Origin: Gemmatimonadota bacterium
GTDB taxonomy: Bacteria; Latescibacterota; UBA2968; UBA8231
Direction: 5' to 3'
Assembly (NCBI GenBank): GCA_009840005.1
Contig: VXOR01000073.1
Span: 1-64,000, forward strand
DNA: 64,000 nucleotides
The position numbers and the translations under genes are program-made. The notes under the pieces were generated by a model. The model did no database searches, had not been told where the DNA came from, and worked only from the letters and a program-made list of their open reading frames with translations. Shown here piece after piece: positions 41,982 through 50,911 of this stretch. Each line of letters begins with the position of its first letter. Positions within the stretch are counted from its first letter, which is position 1.

Positions 41982-43709
41982 ATGCCTATTTATATCCTGC
42001 TTTTAGCCACCGTACCCTTCCTCGCCTGTAGTGGCGACGAGGGTGCCCTCAAAAAGGTGCCGCGCAATCGGACCTTGATCATGGACTGCGCCGAGGCCAA
42101 TACCTGCTCTGGCCAGATCCAAGATTACAACTCCTTTAATCCCTTCATCCCAGGCGGCATTTCGCGGATAGGATATAACTTCCTTTACGAGCCGCTCTAC
42201 TTCTTCAATGCCTACGAGGAAGATTCCGAGCTAATACCTTGGATCGCCGAGAGCCACCATTTCAACGAGGATTATACCGAACTTGTGGTCAAAATCCGTC
42301 CGGGCGTTGAGTGGAGTGACGGGCATCCTTGGTCGGCGCACGACTTTGCCTTTACCATCAACATGCTCGTGGAGCACGCCCCACAGCTCATGTACTCGAC
42401 GGATATGGCGACTTGGGTCGCAGAGGCGGTTGCCCTCGACAGCTTGACGGCGCGCGTCGCGCTCAAGGCACCCAACCCGCGCTTCCTTTTTAGCTACTTC
42501 GTCCACAGCGGCGACCAAGGCGTCCCCATTGTGCCCAAGCACATCTGGGAAGGCCAAGACCCGCTGACTTTTTCCAACTTTGACTTGCAAAAAGGCTGGC
42601 CGGTTCTGACCGGTCCCTATCGCATGGTGCGCTCGGAACCAGCCCAACGGATCTGGGATCTGCGCGAGGGCTGGTGGGCTGAGAAACTTGGCTTTCAGGA
42701 GCTACCTCAGGTCGAGCGGCTGATCTACCTGACCTACATGGAAGAGCACAAGCGCGTGCAGAACCTGATCGCCAACAACATCGACACCTGCTTGGAGTTG
42801 CGTCCGGCCAACATGGTCTCCCTCTTGGAGCGCAATCGCAACATCACGACTTGGACGGGCCGCGAGCCGCCGTACAGCTACATCACTTGGTGGCCCATTT
42901 CCTTGGGGTTTAATGGGCTGGAAGCCCCTTGGTCCGACCCAGAGATGCGCCGTGCGGTCAACTACGCCATTGACCGCGACCAACTCGTAGCCATAGGCTG
43001 GCAAAACTCAGGTGCATGGACCCTGCTGCCCTTGCCCGATCTGCCGCAGATGCATCGGTATTTTACCCTCGCCGAGGACTTGGTCGCCGAGCACCAAGTC
43101 GGCGTCTTCGACTTGGAAAAGAGCGCGGAGATTCTCACCCGCAAAGGCTACGAACACAACGGGGTCTTCTGGGAAAAGGACGGGCAGCGCCTGAGCATGG
43201 TCATCGACATCTTCTCCCACTTTCAGGATCTGACGCCGGTGCTCATCGCCCAGCTCAAAAAGGCCGGCATCGACGCTTCCTTCCGCATGACCTCGGATTT
43301 TACCACGCGCCTGCGCCAGGGCACGGCCCGTGCGTACCTGATCGGCAACTTCAGCTCTATGCGCGATCCCTATTTTGTGCTGCGCCAGTACCACAGCCGC
43401 TTTGTCCAGCCCACCGGCGAACCAGCCGACATGCCTTGGCGCTGGCAAAACTCGGCCTACGACGCGCTGATCGATCAGATGGGCCAGACCCCGACCGACG
43501 CCTCGGAGATGGACGAACTCTACCGCCAAGCTATGGACCTTTGGCTTGCCGAGTTGCCCTCCATTCCCCTCGTCCAATGGCCGCACCGCATCCCGCACAA
43601 CGAGACCTATTGGACCAACTGGCCCAACGCGAAAAATCCCTATATCAACAGCGCTTACTGGAGTCGCACTTGGCTCTTGGTGCTGCTGAACTTGCGGCCG
43701 CAGGTGTGA
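41982..43709 (+). CDS. Extracellular solute-binding lipoprotein, family 5 (peptide-type ABC transporter)
   Basis: A 575-residue binding protein with a short hydrophobic N-terminus and lipobox ending at Cys16 (VPFLAC). Family-5 features include NFLYEPLYF, LVVKIRPGVEWSDGHPWSAHDFAF and PEMRRAVNYAIDRDQL. It would capture peptides or oligosaccharides outside the membrane. No permease or ATPase genes are adjacent, so it depends on components encoded elsewhere. Lipid anchoring is inferred from the lipobox. Confidence 0.88.
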   Translation: MPIYILLLATVPFLACSGDEGALKKVPRNRTLIMDCAEANTCSGQIQDYNSFNPFIPGGISRIGYNFLYEPLYFFNAYEEDSELIPWIAESHHFNEDYTELVVKIRPGVEWSDGHPWSAHDFAFTINMLVEHAPQLMYSTDMATWVAEAVALDSLTARVALKAPNPRFLFSYFVHSGDQGVPIVPKHIWEGQDPLTFSNFDLQKGWPVLTGPYRMVRSEPAQRIWDLREGWWAEKLGFQELPQVERLIYLTYMEEHKRVQNLIANNIDTCLELRPANMVSLLERNRNITTWTGREPPYSYITWWPISLGFNGLEAPWSDPEMRRAVNYAIDRDQLVAIGWQNSGAWTLLPLPDLPQMHRYFTLAEDLVAEHQVGVFDLEKSAEILTRKGYEHNGVFWEKDGQRLSMVIDIFSHFQDLTPVLIAQLKKAGIDASFRMTSDFTTRLRQGTARAYLIGNFSSMRDPYFVLRQYHSRFVQPTGEPADMPWRWQNSAYDALIDQMGQTPTDASEMDELYRQAMDLWLAELPSIPLVQWPHRIPHNETYWTNWPNAKNPYINSAYWSRTWLLVLLNLRPQV

Positions 43710-43727
43710 GGGGTACAAGCCGTAACA

Positions 43728-44963
43728 TTAATCCGACGCACGGTGTGGATCGGGTCCTGTGTACTTAGCGCGCGGTCGTATTAGGCGTCCGGTCTGATAT
43801 TGCTCAATGGCGTGGGCGATCCAGCCGATGATGCGACCGAGGCAGAACAGCAACAGGGCTGTTCCTTTCTCCAAGCCCAAGATTCGGCGCAGAGTTACCA
43901 GCCCCAGATCCACATTGTGGGCAAGCCCCGTCCGCTTCCCGACTTCTTCGATCAATGTCTTCGCCAGTACCAATTCCGAAGAATTGGGGACCGCTTCCTC
44001 TAGCAACTCCATGAGGACCTTCGCACGGGGGTCAACGCCTCGATAGACCACGTGTCCGAAGCCTTCGATTACATCTCCCCGCTTGAGCCTGCTGACAATG
44101 GTATCGCCCACGCTGTTCGCCGATTCAGCTTCGTCCCACAAGGCCTCTAGCCGGTCGGTCGCCCCACCGTGACGGGGACCTTGCAGGGCGCTGAGGCCAG
44201 CCGTTACCACCGCATACAGACTGGCGCCGCTCGAAGCCACGGTGCGGCAAGTAAACGTCGAGACGTTGAGCTCGTGATCGGCACACAGAATCAGGGCCGC
44301 TTCGATCAACCGAGCCGTTTCCGGCCGTCCGGGTAGCCAGGTGCTTTGCAGCGTCTGCGCGATGCCGCTGACGGTTTTGTCTTGGGCAGTGGCAATCAGC
44401 GTCATGAACCGGAGAATGCGAGCGCCGCATTGGTGGATGTGCGGAGGTGCAGTGGCAAAGGCCGCGGGGTCTTGGGCTCCAATCGCGGGAAGCAGTGCCT
44501 GCATCTGTTCGACTTTTGACAGCGGCGCAAGCTCTGCGATGAGAGCTGGGCTGATGCCGTTCAGCCGGGCCTCGCCGGCGAATTCCTCAATCTGCCGAGA
44601 GCGATCTCCCGTCCACAGCAACGCGGCGACTTCCTCCACCGTGCTCTCACGCGCCAATTCGCTGACGCTGATCCCCCGATAGTAGAGGTCGTCATCGTCG
44701 ACTCGACTCAGAGCGGACTCTAGTACCGGGTCCCCTGTTTTCAGGGCCTGCTCGGCAGCTACTTCGGGACGCGCCCGAAGCTCCTTGTGGCGGCGGAGAC
44801 GTTCGATGTCTTCGCGGTAGTACTGGCGAGTGCGTTGCCGCTGATCCCCGGTTTCGGAACGGATTAGGCCGCGACTTACATAGGCATAGAGGGTCTGCGG
44901 CCGGATTCCCAACTCGGCACAGGCCTCTTTAGCAGATAAATAGCGCGAAGGAGCCATCGTCAT
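43728..44963 (-). CDS. Citrate synthase family protein with N-terminal MerR-like DNA-binding domain
   Basis: A 411-residue fusion. Residues 1-60 form a helix-turn-helix (YLSAKEACAELGIRPQTLYAYVSRGLIRSE). The remainder is citrate-synthase-like, with ADHELNVSTFTCR, LQGPRHGGA and GFGHVVYRGVDPRA, which hold the expected active-site histidines. It is divergent from a second citrate synthase, and a palindrome plus consensus promoter lies between them. It may be an enzyme that also represses or activates the pair according to acetyl-CoA or oxaloacetate supply. That is inference. Confidence 0.88.
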   Translation of the reverse strand: MTMAPSRYLSAKEACAELGIRPQTLYAYVSRGLIRSETGDQRQRTRQYYREDIERLRRHKELRARPEVAAEQALKTGDPVLESALSRVDDDDLYYRGISVSELARESTVEEVAALLWTGDRSRQIEEFAGEARLNGISPALIAELAPLSKVEQMQALLPAIGAQDPAAFATAPPHIHQCGARILRFMTLIATAQDKTVSGIAQTLQSTWLPGRPETARLIEAALILCADHELNVSTFTCRTVASSGASLYAVVTAGLSALQGPRHGGATDRLEALWDEAESANSVGDTIVSRLKRGDVIEGFGHVVYRGVDPRAKVLMELLEEAVPNSSELVLAKTLIEEVGKRTGLAHNVDLGLVTLRRILGLEKGTALLLFCLGRIIGWIAHAIEQYQTGRLIRPRAKYTGPDPHRASD

Positions 44964-44966
44964 AGA

Positions 44967-45012
44967 TTGATTTATGAATCAATATTGACAATATAAGTGA
45001 TCGCGTTATAAT
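44967..45012 (+). promoter_or_regulatory. Palindromic operator candidate and consensus promoter between citrate synthases
   Basis: TTGATTTATGAATCAA (44967-44982, six-base arms) is followed by TTGACA (44985-44990), a 16-bp spacer and TATAAT (45007-45012), pointing at the plus-strand citrate synthase. Both hexamers are perfect sigma-70 matches. The palindrome abuts the -35 box and lies 4 bp from the start of the divergent HTH-citrate synthase gene, a good place for autoregulation by that protein. Confidence 0.7.
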
Positions 45013-45044
45013 CGTCAATTAACCAATACAACGGAGCTTGAAAC

Positions 45045-46157
45045 ATGACCAACGAGATCAAAGAAGGACTGGAGGGGGTAGTCGCTGCCCGCACGCGGTT
45101 GAGCGGGATCGACGGAGAGAAGGGCAGACTGTGGTTGGCGGGATTCTCTCTTGAGGAACTTGCCCCCAACGCGCACTTCGAGGAAATGGCCTACCTGTTG
45201 TGGCATGGCCAGCTACCGGACTACGAGCAGTTGGAGGCATTCCGCAGTCGGCTGTCGAGTTGGTCCCTGCCCGGGTACACTCAATCCCTAATCGAGGCCG
45301 CCGTCAGAACTGGGCAAAGGCCAATAGACGTACTGCGGCTAGCCTTGGATTCGCTGTGTCTTGAGGACGCGGAGATGGATGTTGTACTTGTGGGTGCCAC
45401 TCCTGTAATCGTCGCTGCCACGTGGCGGTTGATGAATCAAAAACCCGCGATTCAGCCCGATCCGGGGCTTCGTTTTGCGGAGAACTTCCTCTACATGCTG
45501 TCAGGTTGTAGGCCAACCGCGGCCATGGCCCGCGCGCTGGACGCGTATTTCAACGCGATGGTTGATCACGGCATGAATGCATCGACCTTTACGGCTCGCG
45601 TCATCACTTCGACGCGCTCTGATCGGAAGTCAGCCATCGTCGGCGCTCTCGGTGCCTTAAAAGGCCCGTTGCACGGTGGTGCCCCCGAGCCGGCCTTGGC
45701 CATGTTGCAGCAAATTGGCACTCCCGACCGAGCCGAGCCCTTCATTAGAAACGTCCTCGAACGCGGTGAACGCCTGATGGGTTTCGGGCATCGCGAGTAC
45801 AAGGTGCGAGATCCCCGAGCGGCTGTTCTCGCACAAGCCGCTGAGGAGTTGTGCGTGGCCAAAGGAGACACGGGTCTGTTCGATTTGGCCAGACTTGTAG
45901 AATCAGAGGCGGTTCGACTATTGGAGGAATACAAGCCGGGCCGGCGCTTGTTTACCAACGCCGAGTTCTATACGGCGGTTCTACTACACGAACTCGGTGT
46001 CCCATCCGAGTTGTTTAGTAGCACCTTTGCCGCAACTCGCATGGCCGGCTGGATTGCTCACTGCCGGGAACAGGAAGCAGTGGAGCGGATTTTTCGGCCG
46101 CAGTCGGAGTACGTCGGGTGCGAGGGCAGAGAGTGGGTGGAACTAGGAGACCGCTGA
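45045..46157 (+). CDS. Citrate synthase family protein
   Basis: A 370-residue citrate/methylcitrate synthase-like enzyme with DHGMNASTFTARV, the LKGPLHGGAPEPA loop and GFGHREYKVRDPRA, which contain the catalytic His residues, and an Asp/Arg region near the C-terminus. It condenses acetyl-CoA or propionyl-CoA with oxaloacetate; citrate and methylcitrate activity cannot be separated by eye. It starts 33 bp after the consensus -10 box. Confidence 0.9.
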   Translation: MTNEIKEGLEGVVAARTRLSGIDGEKGRLWLAGFSLEELAPNAHFEEMAYLLWHGQLPDYEQLEAFRSRLSSWSLPGYTQSLIEAAVRTGQRPIDVLRLALDSLCLEDAEMDVVLVGATPVIVAATWRLMNQKPAIQPDPGLRFAENFLYMLSGCRPTAAMARALDAYFNAMVDHGMNASTFTARVITSTRSDRKSAIVGALGALKGPLHGGAPEPALAMLQQIGTPDRAEPFIRNVLERGERLMGFGHREYKVRDPRAAVLAQAAEELCVAKGDTGLFDLARLVESEAVRLLEEYKPGRRLFTNAEFYTAVLLHELGVPSELFSSTFAATRMAGWIAHCREQEAVERIFRPQSEYVGCEGREWVELGDR

Positions 46158-46312
46158 CACTGCCCACTTAAAGCGGCGCTTGGTCGCCTCAAGCACTTGG
46201 GCTTGCTCCACACGGCCCCCATAGCGACTTTTCTACCTTCCTTCGTCTATACTAACGCAAACGAATTATACGGCAAAGTGAGTTGCTGTCACGTAGCCCA
46301 TTGGGCTCGGCA

Positions 46313-46861
46313 TCAGAACAGAATATCAGCAAACGTCAGTAGCCAGGCCTCGAAGTCAATACCTTGCTTATCCTCCTGAACCACTGTTTCTGACTGCCGA
46401 GCAGGTGGAGATTGAGAACGCAGCACCAACCTAGACAAGTGCTCGTGGGCAAGGTGCCATCCTCCTTCCTGCTCAACCCACACGCTGGAAAGACGAAGTG
46501 TATGCACCCGACTACGCTGTTTTTTCATAGAGATTCTGGCATCCAGATACCCTGTCACCACAGCGGTATTCTCGAAGAGTTGCACCTCGATATGCCGGGG
46601 TTTGAGGTTGAACGTGAGTCCGGCCTTGAACCCGGACTTCATGCGGTCCCGATCGAACCCTTCGCGCAGCAGGCCGCCAGATGAGGAGAAAATGGTATAG
46701 CCCGGCGCAAAACTGCGCCCCAGTCCTTCGTGATCTTTGGCGGCAAAAGCCTGATAATGATCCATCACGGCAGACCGTACACTCTCTTCGTCGGCGGAAC
46801 CGCGGGCGGGTAACAGGGCAAGTGTACATAAGACTGCGAGAGAATACCTGAGATTATTCAT
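46313..46861 (-). CDS. Secreted NTF2-like (SnoaL/DUF4440-type) protein
   Basis: A 182-residue protein with an N-terminal signal peptide (YSLAVLCTLALLPARGSA, cleavage likely after position 23) and an NTF2-like cone: VMDHYQAFAAKDHEGLGRSFAPGY, then TAVVTGYLDAR and SSVWVEQEGGWHLAHEHLS. Such domains bind small molecules or act as accessory dimers. No partner is evident. Confidence 0.75.
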   Translation of the reverse strand: MNNLRYSLAVLCTLALLPARGSADEESVRSAVMDHYQAFAAKDHEGLGRSFAPGYTIFSSSGGLLREGFDRDRMKSGFKAGLTFNLKPRHIEVQLFENTAVVTGYLDARISMKKQRSRVHTLRLSSVWVEQEGGWHLAHEHLSRLVLRSQSPPARQSETVVQEDKQGIDFEAWLLTFADILF

Positions 46862-46931
46862 CGAGAGGATCCCCTTTCGAGTTTCAAGTTTTCCAAAAAG
46901 AAGCGAACAAACACCCGCAAGGTGAAAAGCG

Positions 46932-48173
46932 ATGAACCCCTACCAAACTAATGTCTTTATTAATGCGCAAGCCCACCCTCCACCGGACTACGGTCCAACG
47001 CAGCAGGCGCTGCTAAATCGAGATACCTTCGCCGATGTGGAAGCAGAGGTGACGCACTTACCCGGTTATCAACCGACGCCGCTGATTGCGTTGAACGGCC
47101 TTGCTGCGACGAGCGGTGTTGAGGGCCTGTGGTGCAAGCACGAAGGGTATCGGTTTGAGGTGGGGAGTTTTAAACCGACGGGGCCCGTTTACGCAATGCT
47201 GTCTGTGTTGAAGGGTGAAATTAAAAAAGCCATTGGCGTGGAAACAGTCACAACACAGGACCTGATAAATCGGCAGTATGAATCGGTGACGAGAGAGATT
47301 GTCGTCTCGGCGGCAACATCGGGCAATCACGGGCGAGCGTTGGCGTGGGGTGCCCGCATGTTCGGTTGTCGATGCGCGATTTACATGAACGATGGCGTCA
47401 GCGCCGGTAGAGAGGAAGCGATTGCTGCCTATGGCGCAGAGGTGGTGCGGGTACCGGGAAGCTATGATCAAGTGGTGCAACGCTCGTATGCGGACGCGGA
47501 GATGTTCGGCTACTTTGCCATATCGGATGAGAAGTCCGCAGAGTATCCCCACATCTCCCGTGAGATTATGCAGGGGTACGCAATGGTCGCGGACGAAATC
47601 GTTCGCCAGTTCAGTGACGGCCAGCCGCCTACTCATGTCTTGGTCCCCGGCGGTGGTGGTCGATTGGCCGCGGCGACCTGCGGGCATTTGTGGGAGCGCT
47701 ATGAGAGCAACCATCCGCGGATAGTTGTCGTTGAACCCACCGCATCGGCCTGCCTATACCAAAGCGCGATTGAAAACAGCGCGGCAACCGTCAGCGGGGA
47801 TGGTCGCTCCGTTATGGACGGACTGGTCGTTGAATCCGCGTCGCCCCAAGCGTGGGATATTCTAAAGGCTGGTGCTTTCGCCTTTCTTACTATCCCCGAC
47901 GAAGCGGCCGTTGATGCCATGCGACAAGCAGCGACCGGTGTCGGGGGCGATCCCCCAATGGTCATTGGTGAAACGGGGATTGCAGCGTGGGCGGGATTTC
48001 TGGCGACGACCCGGGACGAGAATCTGCGCCAGCAGCTTGGACTCGATTGCAACAGCCGCATCGTCATCATTGCAACCGAGGGGGCGACCGATCCGGAAGT
48101 TTATCGCAACCTTGTTGGCTCGACTCCAGAAGCGGTTTTGGCGGCAACCGAACCTCGAAAGGCCCCGCGATGA
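46932..48173 (+). CDS. PLP-dependent ammonia-lyase (diaminopropionate ammonia-lyase-like)
   Basis: A 413-residue fold-type II PLP enzyme. The Schiff-base lysine is probably Lys81 in EVGSFKPTG; the phosphate and substrate loops are AATSGNHGRALAWGA and PGGGGRLAAA. The layout matches diaminopropionate ammonia-lyase, with threonine dehydratase-like enzymes as alternatives. GC and codon choice are less GC-biased than most of the window. It overlaps the SGNH hydrolase gene by 4 bp (ATGA), so the pair forms an operon. Confidence 0.82.
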   Translation: MNPYQTNVFINAQAHPPPDYGPTQQALLNRDTFADVEAEVTHLPGYQPTPLIALNGLAATSGVEGLWCKHEGYRFEVGSFKPTGPVYAMLSVLKGEIKKAIGVETVTTQDLINRQYESVTREIVVSAATSGNHGRALAWGARMFGCRCAIYMNDGVSAGREEAIAAYGAEVVRVPGSYDQVVQRSYADAEMFGYFAISDEKSAEYPHISREIMQGYAMVADEIVRQFSDGQPPTHVLVPGGGGRLAAATCGHLWERYESNHPRIVVVEPTASACLYQSAIENSAATVSGDGRSVMDGLVVESASPQAWDILKAGAFAFLTIPDEAAVDAMRQAATGVGGDPPMVIGETGIAAWAGFLATTRDENLRQQLGLDCNSRIVIIATEGATDPEVYRNLVGSTPEAVLAATEPRKAPR

Positions 48174-49318
48174 CAAGACGCGAATATTTGGAATCGATTA
48201 TGCCAACGCGCGAGATGGTGGATCATTTTGCGACACCTGCGAAGGCCGATGTGCCGGTAGAGTTGGCGAGGATTATGTGTAATAATGCACAGTCGGCGTT
48301 TGATCCCGAGATCGGATGGGTGCTTTGCGATGGGTTTCGCGGTGGTGGTGTAGATGATTCGCGCGGGTTTTACGCGTACGAGAAAGACGGTGCGCGGCAG
48401 GCGGTCAATTACGCGGATCGCCCGTGTCGCATCCATACGTATGGGAATAGCTTTACGCATTGCGATCAGGTTAGCAATGGAGAGACATGGCAGGAGTATT
48501 TGGCCGCGCATCTGCTGGAGCCCGTTCGCAATTACGGCATTGGTGGGCACAGTGTGTATCAGGCGTATCGGCGAATGTTAATTGTGGAGAGAGAATATCC
48601 CGCCGAATACGTGATTTTGAACGTGTGGGACGACGACCACTTTCGCAACTTGGATGCGTGGCGATCCATTCGCATGGGACGACAGGGGCGGTTTACGCTG
48701 CCGCATTTGTGCGTGAATCTGGAAAGCGGAACTGTGGAAGAGCGCGAGAATTTGTGTAAGACTCCCGAAGAACTCTATCGGTTATGCGATGCGGATTGGG
48801 TGTGGGAGACTTTTGGCGATGACCCGATTTTGCACGCGGTTATGGCGCGCAAGGGCAGTGTGGAAGATGCGTCGGCAATGGCACAGAGTATGGGGGGAGA
48901 GTTCGAGAATGCGGGGTCAGATGCCGAGGTTTACAGCCTGCATACTGAAGCGGCTCTGTTGGCGACGCGGTTTGTGATTGAAAAGGCCGAGGCGTTTACA
49001 AAGGCTAATGGAAAAAAGCTGCTGGTGATTTTGTCATTTGGTTCACACAATGTAGCGAATGCCCTGAAGGGCGAGCCGCTTTTTGACCAGACGTTTTTGG
49101 ATTGGTTGGCGACAAAGGACGTACCGATGATCGATTTGCGCGATGCGTTTCGGGAAGAATACGCGACCTATCGAGGAGATGTACAGACGTTTTTGACGCC
49201 GTATTATATCGGGCATCACACGCCGCGCGGGAATTTCTTCTTTGCTTGGGCGATAAAAGATCGAATTGTAGAATGGCTCGATCCAAAACCATTACCCTAT
49301 CAAATAGCGTCGGATTGA
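48170..49318 (+). CDS. SGNH/GDSL-type hydrolase
   Basis: A 382-residue esterase-like protein. Block I is TYGNSFTHCDQ (Ser94), block III-like NYGIGGHSVYQAY follows, and a C-terminal HHTPRGN gives the catalytic His. The N-terminal roughly 80 residues are extra for the family. No signal peptide is seen. Composition is AT-richer than that of neighbouring genes (many TTT, GCG and GAT codons), as in the coupled ammonia-lyase. Substrate unknown. Confidence 0.78.
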   Translation: MTRREYLESIMPTREMVDHFATPAKADVPVELARIMCNNAQSAFDPEIGWVLCDGFRGGGVDDSRGFYAYEKDGARQAVNYADRPCRIHTYGNSFTHCDQVSNGETWQEYLAAHLLEPVRNYGIGGHSVYQAYRRMLIVEREYPAEYVILNVWDDDHFRNLDAWRSIRMGRQGRFTLPHLCVNLESGTVEERENLCKTPEELYRLCDADWVWETFGDDPILHAVMARKGSVEDASAMAQSMGGEFENAGSDAEVYSLHTEAALLATRFVIEKAEAFTKANGKKLLVILSFGSHNVANALKGEPLFDQTFLDWLATKDVPMIDLRDAFREEYATYRGDVQTFLTPYYIGHHTPRGNFFFAWAIKDRIVEWLDPKPLPYQIASD

Positions 49319-49413
49319 GCTCGGCTCGGTCCGGGCGGCGATGATCCTCAGGCCGCGCATTGGCTGATTTTCCATCGTCCTGCATTTATACTAACGAGGG
49401 CAGTGGAGAAATG

Positions 49414-50733
49414 TTACAAGAGCCGCCCTTCCTTCTGCAGAATATCCCCGGCAATCGCGTAGGTCGTTCCGTGCATGGCAATGACGACGAGTCCGATTCC
49501 GGCCGCGAGATAGCCGCCGAGGTACAAGTTGGGGATGTCAATCGACTCGTAGTTGTGGGCGTGGGTCTGGACTTGATCGAGTTGGAAGCGGTAGTTGTCG
49601 CGCATGGGCGCGAGCGTCAGCGGCGTAAAGCCCTGTAAGATCGAATAGTCGGCCGTGCCGCCGATTTCCTTGATCACGTGATCGACTTCCACCACTTGGT
49701 TTCCCTCGGGCGTTTTCAGTTCGACTTGTCCGTCTTCGGCGATTTGCGTCACGTGGGTGTGGTACAAGGTTTTAAGCCGGGGCGAGCGGCTTTCGAGGAT
49801 TTCGGCGATGCGATGGTAATAGGGCAGCCCGTGGCGGCTGTCGTTGATGAGCTGCCAATGGACTGCTGACCCTTGGCGCATGGCGTAGTACACCTGCTTG
49901 CCGGCGTCGTGCAATTCGGTTGCAGCCCAATCGCCCGAACGCCCGCCGCCGACGACGAGCACCCGCTCGCCGGGGAAGTCTGCGGGTTTGTCGTAGTGCG
50001 CGGTGACAAAAGGCCACTCCTCGCCCTCCACGCCAAGGGAGCGCAACTGAGCGCGCTGGCCGGTTGCGAGGACCAAGTACTTGCAGGTGTAGCGCTGTTC
50101 AGTTCCCTTTTGCACATGCCGACTGGTGAGCTGAAAGCCCCTTTCGTGCGGCTCAATCCGCTCGACCTCCTCAAAGGTGCGAATGCGCTCTGCCACCCCA
50201 AAGCGCTCGGGCACGCGGTGATAGTAGTCGATCAGATCGGTCTTGAGGATCAGAGCGTTGACGTCTAAAGAGTGCCCGATTTCTGTGGCGTGCTGCGCCA
50301 GCGGATAAAAGGCAAACTCCATCCACTGACCCGGCGACAGAGTCAACAAGTTGTGCGGCGCGCGGTTCCACAACCCGCCGACCGGCTCGCGGCTGATGAG
50401 CAGTGCGTCCAGCGGCTCGCCGCGCCGAAAGTCCATGGCGACTTGGTCGAGTTCCTCAAAGAGCTGGCGCGGGTGGTGCAAGGTGCGGAACAGATCGACG
50501 GGCCTGATGCCGCTCTGCACGAGATACTGCATATCCAGCCCTAGCAGGGACTTCGGCGAGCTCAGCCGAGCCGTGCGGTCGAATTGCTGTAAGTATCTGG
50601 CTAGGGGCGCGTAGCGCGCGGCAAACATGCGGCTGTTGCGGAAGAAAGGATGCCAGCCGCCCAAGACTACGGCCAACGGCAGGCCCGCCGGTCCGCCGCC
50701 GACGATGATAACGGTGTGGTGTTCTGGGTTCAT
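49414..50733 (-). CDS. FAD/NAD(P)-dependent oxidoreductase (flavin monooxygenase-like)
   Basis: A 439-residue two-dinucleotide protein. The FAD loop is VIIVGGGPAGLPLA near residue 10, the NADP loop VLVVGGGRSGDWAA is mid-protein, and a late FAD strand reads PNLYLGGYLAAGIGLV. This resembles flavin monooxygenases and thioredoxin-reductase-like enzymes. The early ILGG-type region is modified to VVLGGWHPFF. Substrate unknown; no partner gene on the same strand. Confidence 0.8.
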   Translation of the reverse strand: MNPEHHTVIIVGGGPAGLPLAVVLGGWHPFFRNSRMFAARYAPLARYLQQFDRTARLSSPKSLLGLDMQYLVQSGIRPVDLFRTLHHPRQLFEELDQVAMDFRRGEPLDALLISREPVGGLWNRAPHNLLTLSPGQWMEFAFYPLAQHATEIGHSLDVNALILKTDLIDYYHRVPERFGVAERIRTFEEVERIEPHERGFQLTSRHVQKGTEQRYTCKYLVLATGQRAQLRSLGVEGEEWPFVTAHYDKPADFPGERVLVVGGGRSGDWAATELHDAGKQVYYAMRQGSAVHWQLINDSRHGLPYYHRIAEILESRSPRLKTLYHTHVTQIAEDGQVELKTPEGNQVVEVDHVIKEIGGTADYSILQGFTPLTLAPMRDNYRFQLDQVQTHAHNYESIDIPNLYLGGYLAAGIGLVVIAMHGTTYAIAGDILQKEGRLL

Positions 50734-50911
50734 TGTTGCCCGACGATGATACTTTCTGGGAGGAAGCTAGCGAGGAAACTCTGAAACAGATTTAGGACAA
50801 TAAAGAGGACGATGTGTATGCTCGATTACTCGACGAATGATGTTGTGCTTGTCCGATATTCCTTTTCTGAATTTACCCGTGTGCGCGGGAATGACGGCAG
50901 ACGCAGCGGGC

